NCBI RefSeq assembly: GCF_016879755.1
Contig: NZ_WOFU01000004.1
Coordinates: 62,001-126,000 of the forward strand
Reading direction: 5' to 3'
Source: Bacillus sp. B15-48
Lineage (GTDB): Bacteria > Bacillota > Bacilli > Bacillales > Cytobacillaceae
DNA length: 64,000 nucleotides
Made by a program: the position numbers and the translations under genes. Below the pieces are notes generated by a model. The model was not told the DNA's origin, made no database searches, and was given only the letters and a program-made list of their open reading frames with translations. This document shows, piece after piece, positions 53,286 through 61,624 of the stretch (the stretch's first letter is position 1; the number at the start of each line of letters is the position of its first letter).

Positions 53286-54524
53286 ATGGCGGTTGCGATC
53301 GAAATGCCAAAATTAAGTCTCACGATGTCAGAAGGTACCGTTTTACATTGGATGAAAAAAGTTGGTGAGCCTGTTAAAAAAGGGGAAGCAATTGTTGAAG
53401 TAAGCTCGGATAAAGAAGTGAGCGAACTAGAAGCCCCTGAAGATGGAGTATTACTAGTTGTGATTGCTTCTGAAGGAGATTCTGTCGCATGTCATGCAGT
53501 TATTGCCTACATTGGTCAACCAGGAGAAAAAGTCGCTGGGAATGGTCAAAATGCGAATGAACAAGCCAATTCGACAACCTCAAATGAGCAGGTAGCTGTT
53601 TCTAATAAAGCAACGGTTAGAGCTCCAAAACGAGGGGTGAAAATTAGTCCAGTTGCTCGTCGAATTGCACAAGATGCCGGTATAGACTATGAAACTATTG
53701 TTGGAACGGGTCCTAATGGAAGAATTACGAAAGAAGATGTAGAAAAAGGAATCGCCGAAAGCAAGCAGGTAGCTGTTGCACCTAGCGAACAGACTGCTGT
53801 TACCGAAGTGAAACAAGCAGATAACGTTAGTCCTGCACTTGAAAAAATTCCTGTTACGGGAATGCGTAAAGTTATTGCTCAACGTATGCATCAAAGCCTT
53901 CAGCAAAGTGCACAATTAACACACCACATGAAAGCAGATATCACAGAGCTTTTAACTCTTAAAAATTCAACAAAAACGTTTATTGAAAAACGTTACAACG
54001 GCAAATTGACTGTCACTGATTTTATTGCACGTGCTGTCGTACTTGCCCTTGAAGAACATAAACAAGTAAATGGTGCTTTAATAAATGATGAAATTCATGT
54101 CTTTTCACATATTCATTTAGGTATTGCCGTTGATGTCGAAAATGGGCTTGTTGTTCCAGTCGTTCAACAAGCCCAGAATAAATCGCTTGCTGAACTGTCT
54201 CAAACGATTAGAGAACTAGCAAATCAAGCGAAAGTAAAACAATTGAATGGTGATGATATGAAAGGTTCTACTTTTACGATCAGCAATCTAGGCTCATATG
54301 GAATCGAATATTTCACACCAATTTTAAATACACCTGAAACAGCCATACTTGGTGTCGGTGCTGCTCAAGCGACCCCTGTATTTGTAGGAGAAGAAGTACA
54401 AAAAAGAATGCTGTTGCCTTTAAGTCTAACTTTTGACCACCGTGTTTTGGATGGCGCTCCTGCTGCCGAGTTCTTGATGACGGTGAAACGTTATTTAGAA
54501 GAACCTATCAATCTATTACTATAA
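53286..54524 (+). CDS. Dihydrolipoamide acyltransferase E2 of the 2-oxo acid/acetoin dehydrogenase complex
   Basis: The 412-residue E2 has one lipoyl domain (lipoyl Lys43 in SSDKEVSEL), an E1/E3-binding domain (KISPVARRIAQDAGID near 121) and a catalytic acyltransferase domain with the His385/Asp389 motif DHRVLDG. The ATG at 53286 is well spaced from AAAGGAGAG; an upstream ATG at 53259 would read through the hairpin. No dihydrolipoamide dehydrogenase (E3) gene is in the window, so a shared housekeeping E3 is presumed. Confidence 0.9.
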   Translation: MAVAIEMPKLSLTMSEGTVLHWMKKVGEPVKKGEAIVEVSSDKEVSELEAPEDGVLLVVIASEGDSVACHAVIAYIGQPGEKVAGNGQNANEQANSTTSNEQVAVSNKATVRAPKRGVKISPVARRIAQDAGIDYETIVGTGPNGRITKEDVEKGIAESKQVAVAPSEQTAVTEVKQADNVSPALEKIPVTGMRKVIAQRMHQSLQQSAQLTHHMKADITELLTLKNSTKTFIEKRYNGKLTVTDFIARAVVLALEEHKQVNGALINDEIHVFSHIHLGIAVDVENGLVVPVVQQAQNKSLAELSQTIRELANQAKVKQLNGDDMKGSTFTISNLGSYGIEYFTPILNTPETAILGVGAAQATPVFVGEEVQKRMLLPLSLTFDHRVLDGAPAAEFLMTVKRYLEEPINLLL

Positions 54525-54654
54525 ATATTTTGATAGTATTCCTAGACAGATATAGCTTTATTCTGTCTAGGAAGCTGCTTTAAAGATACATAATACATAA
54601 TTTATATTAAATTTATTAGATAATTATACATAAAAATATTGAAAGGGGGAATGA

Positions 54655-54720
54655 ATGGAAATCATCGTCCCAACTAATTATTTAAATTGTACCTACTTTG
54701 TAAGCGTTTGCGTTTGCTAA
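54655..54720 (+). CDS. Possible 21-residue leader ORF upstream of dctQ
   Basis: An ATG at 54655, about 6 bases after AAAGGGGG, opens a 21-codon frame ending at a TAA at 54720, 25 bases before the dctQ start. A competing ATG at 54651 gives an 8-codon frame. The peptide ends VSVCVC. It may be a leader peptide, or the strong ribosome site may serve another purpose such as RNA protection. There is no homology support. Confidence 0.3.
   Translation: MEIIVPTNYLNCTYFVSVCVC
54699..54712 (+). promoter_or_regulatory. cre-like site (CcpA) upstream of the second dctQM
   Basis: TGTAAGCGTTTGCG fits TGWAANCGNTNWCA at 12 of 14 positions. It lies inside the leader region, 34 bases before the dctQ start, where CcpA could block transcription. 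Confidence 0.45.
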
Positions 54721-54745
54721 TCTAGATTGAGAGGTGGATTAAAAA

Positions 54746-55300
54746 ATGGAGTCAATTAATAAATGGGTAGACCGCTTCGATAACTTTTTTGGTTTTATTT
54801 CAGCAGCTTTCCTATTCATAATGATGATATGGATCTTTGTTGATGTAGTTTTAAGATCGATATTTAACTCTCCTATTATCGGAACCCTTGAATTAACAGG
54901 CGAATATTTACTTCCAATTATTATTTTCTTCGCAATTAGTTATACTCAAAAACATAAAGGCCATGTGAATGTTGACTTGTTGGAACAAAAATTTCCGGAA
55001 AAAGTAAAAATTATTACTCGGCTGGTTTGCTATATTTGTGCCCTTGCTATGTATGTCCTTTTAGGAATAAATAATTTTCAGCAAGGATTAGTATATTTTG
55101 CTTCAGATACTAGAAGTGCTAGTTTACTTGGTTATCAATTAGCACCAGCACTAATGATCATCTCACTAGGGATCTTCCTCTTTTCCATTAGAATTCTAGT
55201 GGATTGTATAAATATTGTTCGTGGTGATGACCGATCACAAGTAAAAGAAACAGCTCAAGAATTTGACTTATCAAAAGAGTCAAGTAACGTCGGAAACTAA
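54746..55300 (+). CDS. dctQ: TRAP transporter small membrane subunit (DctQ), second copy
   Basis: The 184-residue protein has four predicted membrane helices and the family segments FVDVVLRSIF and LTGEYLLPI. It is a paralogue of the 16637 gene. It precedes dctM by 15 bases; unlike the first pair, the two genes do not overlap. A GAGAGGTGG site precedes it. The charged C-terminal tail is again present. Confidence 0.87.
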   Translation: MESINKWVDRFDNFFGFISAAFLFIMMIWIFVDVVLRSIFNSPIIGTLELTGEYLLPIIIFFAISYTQKHKGHVNVDLLEQKFPEKVKIITRLVCYICALAMYVLLGINNFQQGLVYFASDTRSASLLGYQLAPALMIISLGIFLFSIRILVDCINIVRGDDRSQVKETAQEFDLSKESSNVGN

Positions 55301-55315
55301 AAAAGAGGTGAAAAG

Positions 55316-56590
55316 ATGGTCTTATTTTGTATTCTACTATTAATTTCATTGATCCTAATTGGGATGCCAATCGGCTTTGTCCTGCTGATTACCGGTTCTA
55401 TCGGACTATATCTCGTTTCTGGCTTTGATATTTTACAAAGTTATCTTTCGACATCCGCCTATAGAAGTGTTAATAACTTTACTTTTAGTGCTATTCCTTT
55501 ATTTATCTTAATGGCCCACTTTATTTCAAAAAGTAAAATTGCAGACGACTTATTTGATAGTATTTTAAAGTGGTTTGGACATTTACCTGGCGGTGCCGGA
55601 ATTTCTACAATCTTTGGAAGTGCCGGTTTTGGAGCTCTTTCTGGTTCAAGTCTAGCAGCAACTTCAGTTATGTCACAGATTGCCGTTCCAAAAATGATCA
55701 CTTCTAAGTATTCACCATCATTCGCATCAGGATTAGTAGCAACGGCGACCGGAACATTAGCAGTGATGATTCCTCCGAGTATTCCTTTGGTACTATATGG
55801 GATTCAAACGGAAACATCTATCGGAAAATTATTAATTGCTGGTATATTCCCCGGGTTATTACTTGCCTCATTATTATGTCTTACCGTTATATTTGTTGGA
55901 ATCAAACAAAAGAGTATGACCGAGAAATATCCGTGGAAAGAGCGCTTTCTATCACTTAAATTTGTTTGGCCTGTAGTCATTTTGGTATTCTTTGTAATCG
56001 GCATTATCTATCTTGGGATTGCGACACCTACAGAATCTGCGGCGTTTGGTGCAACAGGTGCACTTGTCATTGGGTTATTGGCGAGACGACTTAAGTTTAA
56101 AGATATTGTTGATTCACTATTAACCACTATAAGACAAACGGGTATGATTTTTATTATTATCATTGGTTCTGTTATTTTTTCTTATTTTATTACATTATCA
56201 AGAATTGGCAACGATATCTTGGAGTTTATCCAAGCAAGTGGGTTTCCGGCATGGACAGTATTATTATTAGTTATTTTATTATATTTAGGTCTTGGTTTAT
56301 TTATGGATTTACTAGCATCAATGCTCATTACGCTGCCGTTAGTATTCCCATTAATTACAAGTTTAGGTTATGACCCAATCTGGTTTGGCATCATCGTTGT
56401 ATTAGTATTAGAAATTGGTTTAGTTACACCGCCAGTTGGAATCAATTTGTTTATTACTAGTCAACATACTGGGATACCAGTACAGAAAGTATTTTTAGGA
56501 TCTGTTCCATTTATCGGCGTTTTATTGTTAAGTATTTTAATCCTATGTTTCTTCCCGCAAATTGCTTTATACTTACCTTCACTGATGTAG
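55316..56590 (+). CDS. dctM: TRAP transporter large membrane subunit (DctM), second copy
   Basis: The 424-residue hydrophobic permease subunit closely resembles the 17200 product (GMPIGFVLL, FGSAGFGALSGSSLAATSVM, MIPPSIPLVLYGI, GLVTPPVGINLF). It would work with DctQ at 54746 and with one or more of SBP2 to SBP4 nearby. Confidence 0.92.
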   Translation: MVLFCILLLISLILIGMPIGFVLLITGSIGLYLVSGFDILQSYLSTSAYRSVNNFTFSAIPLFILMAHFISKSKIADDLFDSILKWFGHLPGGAGISTIFGSAGFGALSGSSLAATSVMSQIAVPKMITSKYSPSFASGLVATATGTLAVMIPPSIPLVLYGIQTETSIGKLLIAGIFPGLLLASLLCLTVIFVGIKQKSMTEKYPWKERFLSLKFVWPVVILVFFVIGIIYLGIATPTESAAFGATGALVIGLLARRLKFKDIVDSLLTTIRQTGMIFIIIIGSVIFSYFITLSRIGNDILEFIQASGFPAWTVLLLVILLYLGLGLFMDLLASMLITLPLVFPLITSLGYDPIWFGIIVVLVLEIGLVTPPVGINLFITSQHTGIPVQKVFLGSVPFIGVLLLSILILCFFPQIALYLPSLM

Positions 56591-56707
56591 GAAAAGAAGG
56601 ACTCCCCACTAATTGAGAATAAGTGGGGAAAAACTTTGGTCGTAATTTTTGGAGAAGGAAAACTACGTTTTATTTTCTTAATATTTTAATTTTTTAAAAT
56701 AAATGGT

Positions 56708-56720
56708 GATAGTGACTATC
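56708..56720. promoter_or_regulatory. Palindrome upstream of SBP3
   Basis: GATAGTGACTATC is a perfect 5-bp dyad around TGA, about 190 bases upstream of the SBP3 start. It is a candidate operator with no second support. Confidence 0.3.
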
Positions 56721-56757
56721 GATTTTTTTTAAAAAGTCACTCACTATTTCCATATAC

Positions 56758-56767
56758 AAGGAGGTGA
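56758..56767 (+). promoter_or_regulatory. Orphan Shine-Dalgarno (possible STAB-SD) in the SBP3 leader
   Basis: AAGGAGGTGA is a ten-base match to the 16S anti-SD, but no start codon with a meaningful ORF follows at normal distance. In Bacillus cry3A such isolated SD sequences bind 30S subunits and protect the transcript 5' end. That function here is inferred. Confidence 0.45.
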
Positions 56768-56909
56768 GCGCTGGACTAGCGAGATATTGAAATGTTTTAA
56801 AAATAGGTTGGTTTGTAGCTCTCATTTGCTAGTTAAAAAGGATAAAAAAATTGAATTGTATATGGATAGTGTGAAAATATTTTACTTATAAATACGAGGG
56901 GGAAGTTAT

Positions 56910-57998
56910 ATGAAAAATAAAAAATACACATTTCTGTTTAGCGCGTTGATAGCGTTGTTATTACTAATTACAGGCTGTAATTCGTCTAGTTCAGGCTCAA
57001 CAGCAAACGAAGGACAAAGCAAAGAGGGCAATAGTGACAGTGGGGAGGAGAGTTATACGTTTAAATTAGCTAGTGTATCGATTCCAGAGGATCCTGATTC
57101 AGTTTATATCTATAAAATGTTCATGGATAAAGCGACAGAATTTTCAAACGGAAAATTACAGTTTGAATGGTATCCTTCCCAACAGCTGGGATCAATGGCA
57201 GATTATATTACTTTAACTGCAGACGGTGTAGCTGATATTGGAATGTTTTCCGCAAGTGTATTTCCAAGTGAACTATCACTGGCCAATAAAGTCACTGCTT
57301 TACCAGGGTTATATGCAAATTCATACGAAGGCTCAATGGCCTTTCATGCTGTTAGTCAGCAAAGTCCAATGATTGATGAATTTTTAAGTCATGGTGTTAG
57401 ACCTTTAGTGGCGGTCACAACGCCAACATTTAATTTCTTCTCTAAAGGCGCAGAAATTAAAGTTCCAGATGATTTAAAAGGAAAAAGGGTTCGGACAAGC
57501 GCTGGTACTTTATCAGAAATCATCCAACTGGCTGGTGGTACTCCAGTAGGGATTGCTGCACCAGAAATCTATGAAGCCTATGATAAAGGAGCAGTTGATG
57601 TTTTACATCAGTACGCAGCATCAGATACAGCTCATGGAATTAGAGAATTAAGTAATTGGGGCAGTAGGAACCTTGGGTTTTCTGCAGGAACAACTGGATT
57701 AATGATTAGTGAAAAATTGTGGAACACATTACCTGAGGATATTCAGAAAGCCTTGTTGGATGCTGGGGATTATGTTGCAGAGAATGGTTCGAAGGCATGG
57801 GACCAAGATACAACTGATCGGGAGCAAAGATGGATTAATGACGGGGATGTACCGCTGCATGACGTTACCGATGCTGAAAGAGAAGAATGGCAGAAATTCT
57901 TTTCCGAGTTCAAACAGCAATTCTTGGAAAAACAAGATAGTGATTTTGTAACTGTTTTTGAACAGTTTAAGGCAGAAGTAGATAAAGTAAAAGAATAA
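56910..57998 (+). CDS. dctP: TRAP transporter solute-binding lipoprotein (SBP3)
   Basis: The 362-residue DctP protein has a lipoprotein signal ending in LITGC (Cys23), a Ser/Gly-rich linker and the conserved Arg in GKRVRTSAG. It is most similar to SBP4 (long shared stretches such as SYEGSMAFHAVSQQSPMIDEFL), pointing to a recent duplication. It follows a 319-base leader after dctM and a GAGGGGG ribosome site. Confidence 0.88.
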   Translation: MKNKKYTFLFSALIALLLLITGCNSSSSGSTANEGQSKEGNSDSGEESYTFKLASVSIPEDPDSVYIYKMFMDKATEFSNGKLQFEWYPSQQLGSMADYITLTADGVADIGMFSASVFPSELSLANKVTALPGLYANSYEGSMAFHAVSQQSPMIDEFLSHGVRPLVAVTTPTFNFFSKGAEIKVPDDLKGKRVRTSAGTLSEIIQLAGGTPVGIAAPEIYEAYDKGAVDVLHQYAASDTAHGIRELSNWGSRNLGFSAGTTGLMISEKLWNTLPEDIQKALLDAGDYVAENGSKAWDQDTTDREQRWINDGDVPLHDVTDAEREEWQKFFSEFKQQFLEKQDSDFVTVFEQFKAEVDKVKE

Positions 57999-58076
57999 TA
58001 TTCTAAATTAGTCAAACTGCGTTCCTTCTATTAAATTCTCATCGCGAATCTATATAAGGTGCTCGATTAAACCTTA

Positions 58077-58099
58077 AAGGAGGTGGTGCGATGGCTTAA
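58077..58099 (+). promoter_or_regulatory. Orphan Shine-Dalgarno with two-codon ORF in the OYE3 leader
   Basis: AAAGGAGGTGG (58077-58087) is followed, three bases later, by ATG GCT TAA at 58091-58099. A ribosome would start and stop at once. The site lies about 180 bases before the OYE3 start, in the 271-base spacer. It may hold ribosomes to protect or regulate the transcript (inference). Confidence 0.4.
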
Positions 58100-58269
58100 G
58101 GAATAGGGTTATCTAGCCTATTGTTATTAAATTTCAATTCTTCACTTTACCACAGGTAATGTGGTGAGCTCCTATACCTGTAATCATATGGTTGACGATC
58201 GTCTAAAAAGAAACTAGTAATCTTTTAGTATAACTATAGTAATTATTAATAATTTTAAGGAGATGTTTA

Positions 58270-60255
58270 ATGATGCAACAAACAGCGAAAAAGGTAAAAT
58301 ATCCAAAACTATTCGAACCAGGACAAATTGGTGGGTTAAAATTAAAAAATAGACTTACGATGTCACCAATGGGAAGTTTTTTGGACAACGCTGATGCTTC
58401 TCTTAATGATATTCAACTAGAATATTATGAAAAGCGTGCAGCAGGCGGTGTTGGTTTAGTCCATATTGAAGCCCAATATATCACAAACAAAACAGACCCT
58501 TGGATTCAGACGAAGACTATTGCCGATACAGATGCTCAAGGCGAAGGCTGGGCAATTCTTGCCGATCGCATTCATGCTCATGGGGCGAAAATGGGGATTC
58601 AATTGAGCATTGGTTTAGGAAGAAATGGGTTCTTATTTGGAAACCAAGGACAGATGGTATCTGCATCAGCGATTCCATCCCATCGTGATCCTGACCATAT
58701 TTGTCGAGCATTAACAGTTGAAGATATTCACTATTTGGTTGGCTGCTACGAAAGAGCTGCACAGCGTGCGTTAAAAGCTGGTGTTGACCTTCTGCAAATT
58801 CATGCTCATGCTGGATATTTACTTGATCAATTCATGACACCGTTATGGAACAAGCGAACAGACGAATATGGCGGAAGCTTTGAAAATCGCATGCGTATTG
58901 TTAAAGAAGCTTATGAGGCGATTCGTAATGTCGTAGGTCCTGATTTCCCAATTACGATTCGTTTAGGTGGTTATCATGATTTCCCTGGTGGCAGAGAGAT
59001 TGAAGAATCAATTGAAATCTGTCAATACTTAGAGAAACTTGGATTTGATGCTCTTGATATTGACTTAGGTGCGTATGAGCGCAAGCAATGGATCGTACCT
59101 ACTCCAGTTCATGGAATGTCTAGTATGGCTCATGCTGCTGCTGAAATTAAGAATCATGTCAATATTCCGGTGATTAATGCGGGTACACATACTCCTGAAA
59201 CAGCGGAAGCTTTATTAGCGGAAGGTGCAATCGACTTTGTCCAATTGGGACGCCCATTAATCGCTGATCCTGATCTTCCAAATAAACTATTGAATAATCA
59301 GGAAGAGGATATTAGACCATGTCTATTCTGTAATGAAATGTGTGATGGCTATGTTCAACTTGGAAAAGGTATCACCTGTTCGATTAATCCAGTAACAAAC
59401 TTCAGATTACATTATCCTGATATCAAAGTTGATGTTAATAATCTTGAAAACTCTGTTGAAACTCCTAAAAATATTGCGATTATCGGTGGCGGTCCTGCGG
59501 GAATGGAAGCGGCACGAATTGCGGCAATGCGTGGCCATAGTGTAACCATTTATGAGCGTAACGGTACGCTAGGCGGCCAAATTAATATTGCATCCGGTGT
59601 CTCTTTCAAACATCGTTTAAAGAAATTTACTACTCATCAACAAATTCAACTGAGAAAATTAGGTGTGAATGTTGTTCTTAATAAAGAGATCAGTGCCGAT
59701 TCTCCAGAATTAGCTACGGCCGATCATATTATCGTGGCTTTGGGTTCTAGACCAGTAACGGCTGACATTAAAGGAATCGAGAGAACAAATGTGATTGAAA
59801 TCCAGCAAGCACATATTCATCCTGAATTGATTGTTGGAGATAAGGTTATTATTGCCGGAGGTGGAAGAATCGGTACAGAATTTGCCTTAGAACTTGGCCG
59901 TAAAGGAAAAGAGGTAATTGTTGTCGAAAAGGGCGATGAGGTTGCACATGATTTGATTATTGAAAACCGTAATCCATTAATGTTCAAATTAGAAGAGGTT
60001 CCGGTAGAGATCCTAACTAATCATGAAGTTACAGAATTTACTGATAAAGGTGTAATCGTACAGAAGGCTTCCGGAGAGGTAATTGAAATTGAAGGAGATA
60101 CAGTGATTGCAGCATTTGGAAGAAGAAGTTATAACGAGTTAGCCGATCAAATTTGCGAAAAGTATAGTAGTGCAGTACGTGCTGGAGAATCTATTGAGAA
60201 AGGGCACACTGGAATTGCCGTTCATTCAGGATTCATCGCAGGTTTAACTTGTTAA
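58270..60255 (+). CDS. FMN/4Fe-4S/FAD oxidoreductase of the 2,4-dienoyl-CoA reductase family (OYE3)
   Basis: The 661-residue third paralogue has the OYE TIM barrel (LTMSPMGSFLDN, HAHAGYLLDQFMTPLWNKRTDEYGG), an iron-sulfur motif beginning CLFCNEMC, and FAD and NAD(P)H domains (IAIIGGGPAG). It is the most diverged of the three and, unlike OYE1 and OYE2, is not next to a Rieske gene but lies between two TRAP binding proteins. AAGGAGATG precedes the tandem ATG start. It may reduce a double bond in the imported acid or its CoA ester. Confidence 0.87.
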   Translation: MMQQTAKKVKYPKLFEPGQIGGLKLKNRLTMSPMGSFLDNADASLNDIQLEYYEKRAAGGVGLVHIEAQYITNKTDPWIQTKTIADTDAQGEGWAILADRIHAHGAKMGIQLSIGLGRNGFLFGNQGQMVSASAIPSHRDPDHICRALTVEDIHYLVGCYERAAQRALKAGVDLLQIHAHAGYLLDQFMTPLWNKRTDEYGGSFENRMRIVKEAYEAIRNVVGPDFPITIRLGGYHDFPGGREIEESIEICQYLEKLGFDALDIDLGAYERKQWIVPTPVHGMSSMAHAAAEIKNHVNIPVINAGTHTPETAEALLAEGAIDFVQLGRPLIADPDLPNKLLNNQEEDIRPCLFCNEMCDGYVQLGKGITCSINPVTNFRLHYPDIKVDVNNLENSVETPKNIAIIGGGPAGMEAARIAAMRGHSVTIYERNGTLGGQINIASGVSFKHRLKKFTTHQQIQLRKLGVNVVLNKEISADSPELATADHIIVALGSRPVTADIKGIERTNVIEIQQAHIHPELIVGDKVIIAGGGRIGTEFALELGRKGKEVIVVEKGDEVAHDLIIENRNPLMFKLEEVPVEILTNHEVTEFTDKGVIVQKASGEVIEIEGDTVIAAFGRRSYNELADQICEKYSSAVRAGESIEKGHTGIAVHSGFIAGLTC

Positions 60256-60332
60256 TTAATATGAACAGCTATCTGGATTTTTACTAAATCAATTTTGCGA
60301 TTTTATAAATTTTCTTGGTATTTCTATAGACT

Positions 60333-60384
60333 AACTCGCTATTTCCAACCGTTTTTTCACAACGTGAATGAAATAGCGAGTTTT
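60333..60384 (+). terminator. Probable terminator after OYE3
   Basis: AACTCGCTATTT (60333-60344) pairs perfectly with AAATAGCGAGTT (60371-60382), with an inner TTCAC/GTGAA pairing. Only four T follow, so termination may be incomplete. Confidence 0.6.
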
Positions 60385-60408
60385 GCCACGTATATAGGAT
60401 GAGGACAT

Positions 60409-61503
60409 ATGAAAGGAAAGAAATTTTTATTTATTATAAGCTGTTTCTCGGTTTTAATTTTTTTAATTACAGGCTGTAGCTCTTCAAATACAGAAGAGGC
60501 TAGTAAGGAAAATAATGAAGGGCAGAATAATGACGGTGTCCAAGAAGTGAAGGATAGCTATACCTTTAAAGTTGCTACTCCATCGACACCAGAGGACCCT
60601 GATTCCGTATTTATTTATAAAGCGTATATGGATAAAGTAACAGAATTGACGGATGGAAAAATTCAATTTGAATGGTATCCATCCCAACAGTTAGGGGCAT
60701 CGGGGGATTATATCCAATTAACTAGAGATGGAGTTGCAGATATTGCTATGTACACCACAAGCGTTTATGCGAATGAACTATCTCTTGGTAACAGAGTAAC
60801 AGCTTTACCTGGCATCTATGATAATTCTTATGAAGGTTCGATGGCATTTCATGCCGTAAGTCAACAAAGTCCGATGATTGATGAATTCTTAAAACATGGG
60901 GTAAGACCTTTGTTAGCAGCAACTTCGCCAACCTTTAATCTTTACACGAAGGGTACTGAAATTAAAGTTCCATCTGATTTAAAAGGCCTTAGAGTGAGAA
61001 CAAGCGCAGGAACACTGTCTGAACTTATTCAGGCAGCTGCTAGTATTCCTGTGGCGATACCGGCACCAGATATTTATGAAGCCTATGACAAGGGTGCTGT
61101 AGACGTTCTTCACCAAAATGCAGCTTCAGATACTGCATATGGAATTAGGGAATTGAGTAATTGGGGAACTAGAAGTCTAGGATTTTCTGCCGGAACAACG
61201 GGCCTGATGATTAGTGAAGAGTTCTGGAAATCCCTCTCGGAAGATCTTCAACAAGCGATGACTGAAGCGGCTGATTATGTTGTGGAAAATGGTTCCAAAG
61301 CATGGGATAAGGATCACATTGAAAGAGAAGATAGATGGATTGAAAGTGGAGATGTCCCATTACATGATATTACCGAATCTGAGAGAGCAGAGTGGGATAA
61401 ATTCTTCAAAGAGTTCGAAGAGGAATTTGTGGAAAAACAAGGTGATGAATTTAAAACGGTCCTAGAGCAATTTAAGATGGAAGTTGAAAAGGTGAGACAG
61501 TAG
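60409..61503 (+). CDS. dctP: TRAP transporter solute-binding lipoprotein (SBP4)
   Basis: The 364-residue DctP protein has a lipoprotein signal ending in LITGC (Cys23) and the conserved Arg in GLRVRTSAG. It is a close paralogue of SBP3. It follows OYE3 through a terminator-like hairpin and has an AGGATGAGG site. Several binding proteins for one permease suggest uptake of several related acids or capture at different concentrations. Confidence 0.88.
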   Translation: MKGKKFLFIISCFSVLIFLITGCSSSNTEEASKENNEGQNNDGVQEVKDSYTFKVATPSTPEDPDSVFIYKAYMDKVTELTDGKIQFEWYPSQQLGASGDYIQLTRDGVADIAMYTTSVYANELSLGNRVTALPGIYDNSYEGSMAFHAVSQQSPMIDEFLKHGVRPLLAATSPTFNLYTKGTEIKVPSDLKGLRVRTSAGTLSELIQAAASIPVAIPAPDIYEAYDKGAVDVLHQNAASDTAYGIRELSNWGTRSLGFSAGTTGLMISEEFWKSLSEDLQQAMTEAADYVVENGSKAWDKDHIEREDRWIESGDVPLHDITESERAEWDKFFKEFEEEFVEKQGDEFKTVLEQFKMEVEKVRQ

Positions 61504-61506
61504 ACA

Positions 61507-61518
61507 TTTATCGATAAA
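61507..61518. promoter_or_regulatory. Perfect 12-base palindrome TTTATCGATAAA
   Basis: It begins four bases after the SBP4 stop and about 105 bases before the VOC gene. It contains the TATCGATA core and shares the TATCG half with dyads at 42769 and 45266. Candidate operator only. Confidence 0.35.
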
Positions 61519-61624
61519 ATTTTTAGAATATTCTGTTATATAATGCAAATGGAGTATGTTGAGTTGGCATATTTCCAACCTTGCTAATTCTAAAATAGTA
61601 GGTTTTGGAAAGGGAGGATTTTAA

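Larger units (their letters stand above)
56591..56909. other. Leader region of SBP3
   Basis: This 319-base spacer contains a hairpin CCCCACT/AGTGGGG (56604-56628, no T-run), a GATAGTGACTATC palindrome (56708-56720) and an isolated perfect ribosome-binding sequence AAGGAGGTGA (56758-56767), 143 bases before the SBP3 start. No protein-coding gene is apparent. Confidence 0.5.

Noticed and set aside
53580-53915. A 111-codon minus-strand frame inside E2
   Set aside because: Low-complexity Asn/Ser/Phe-rich shadow of the E2 linker.
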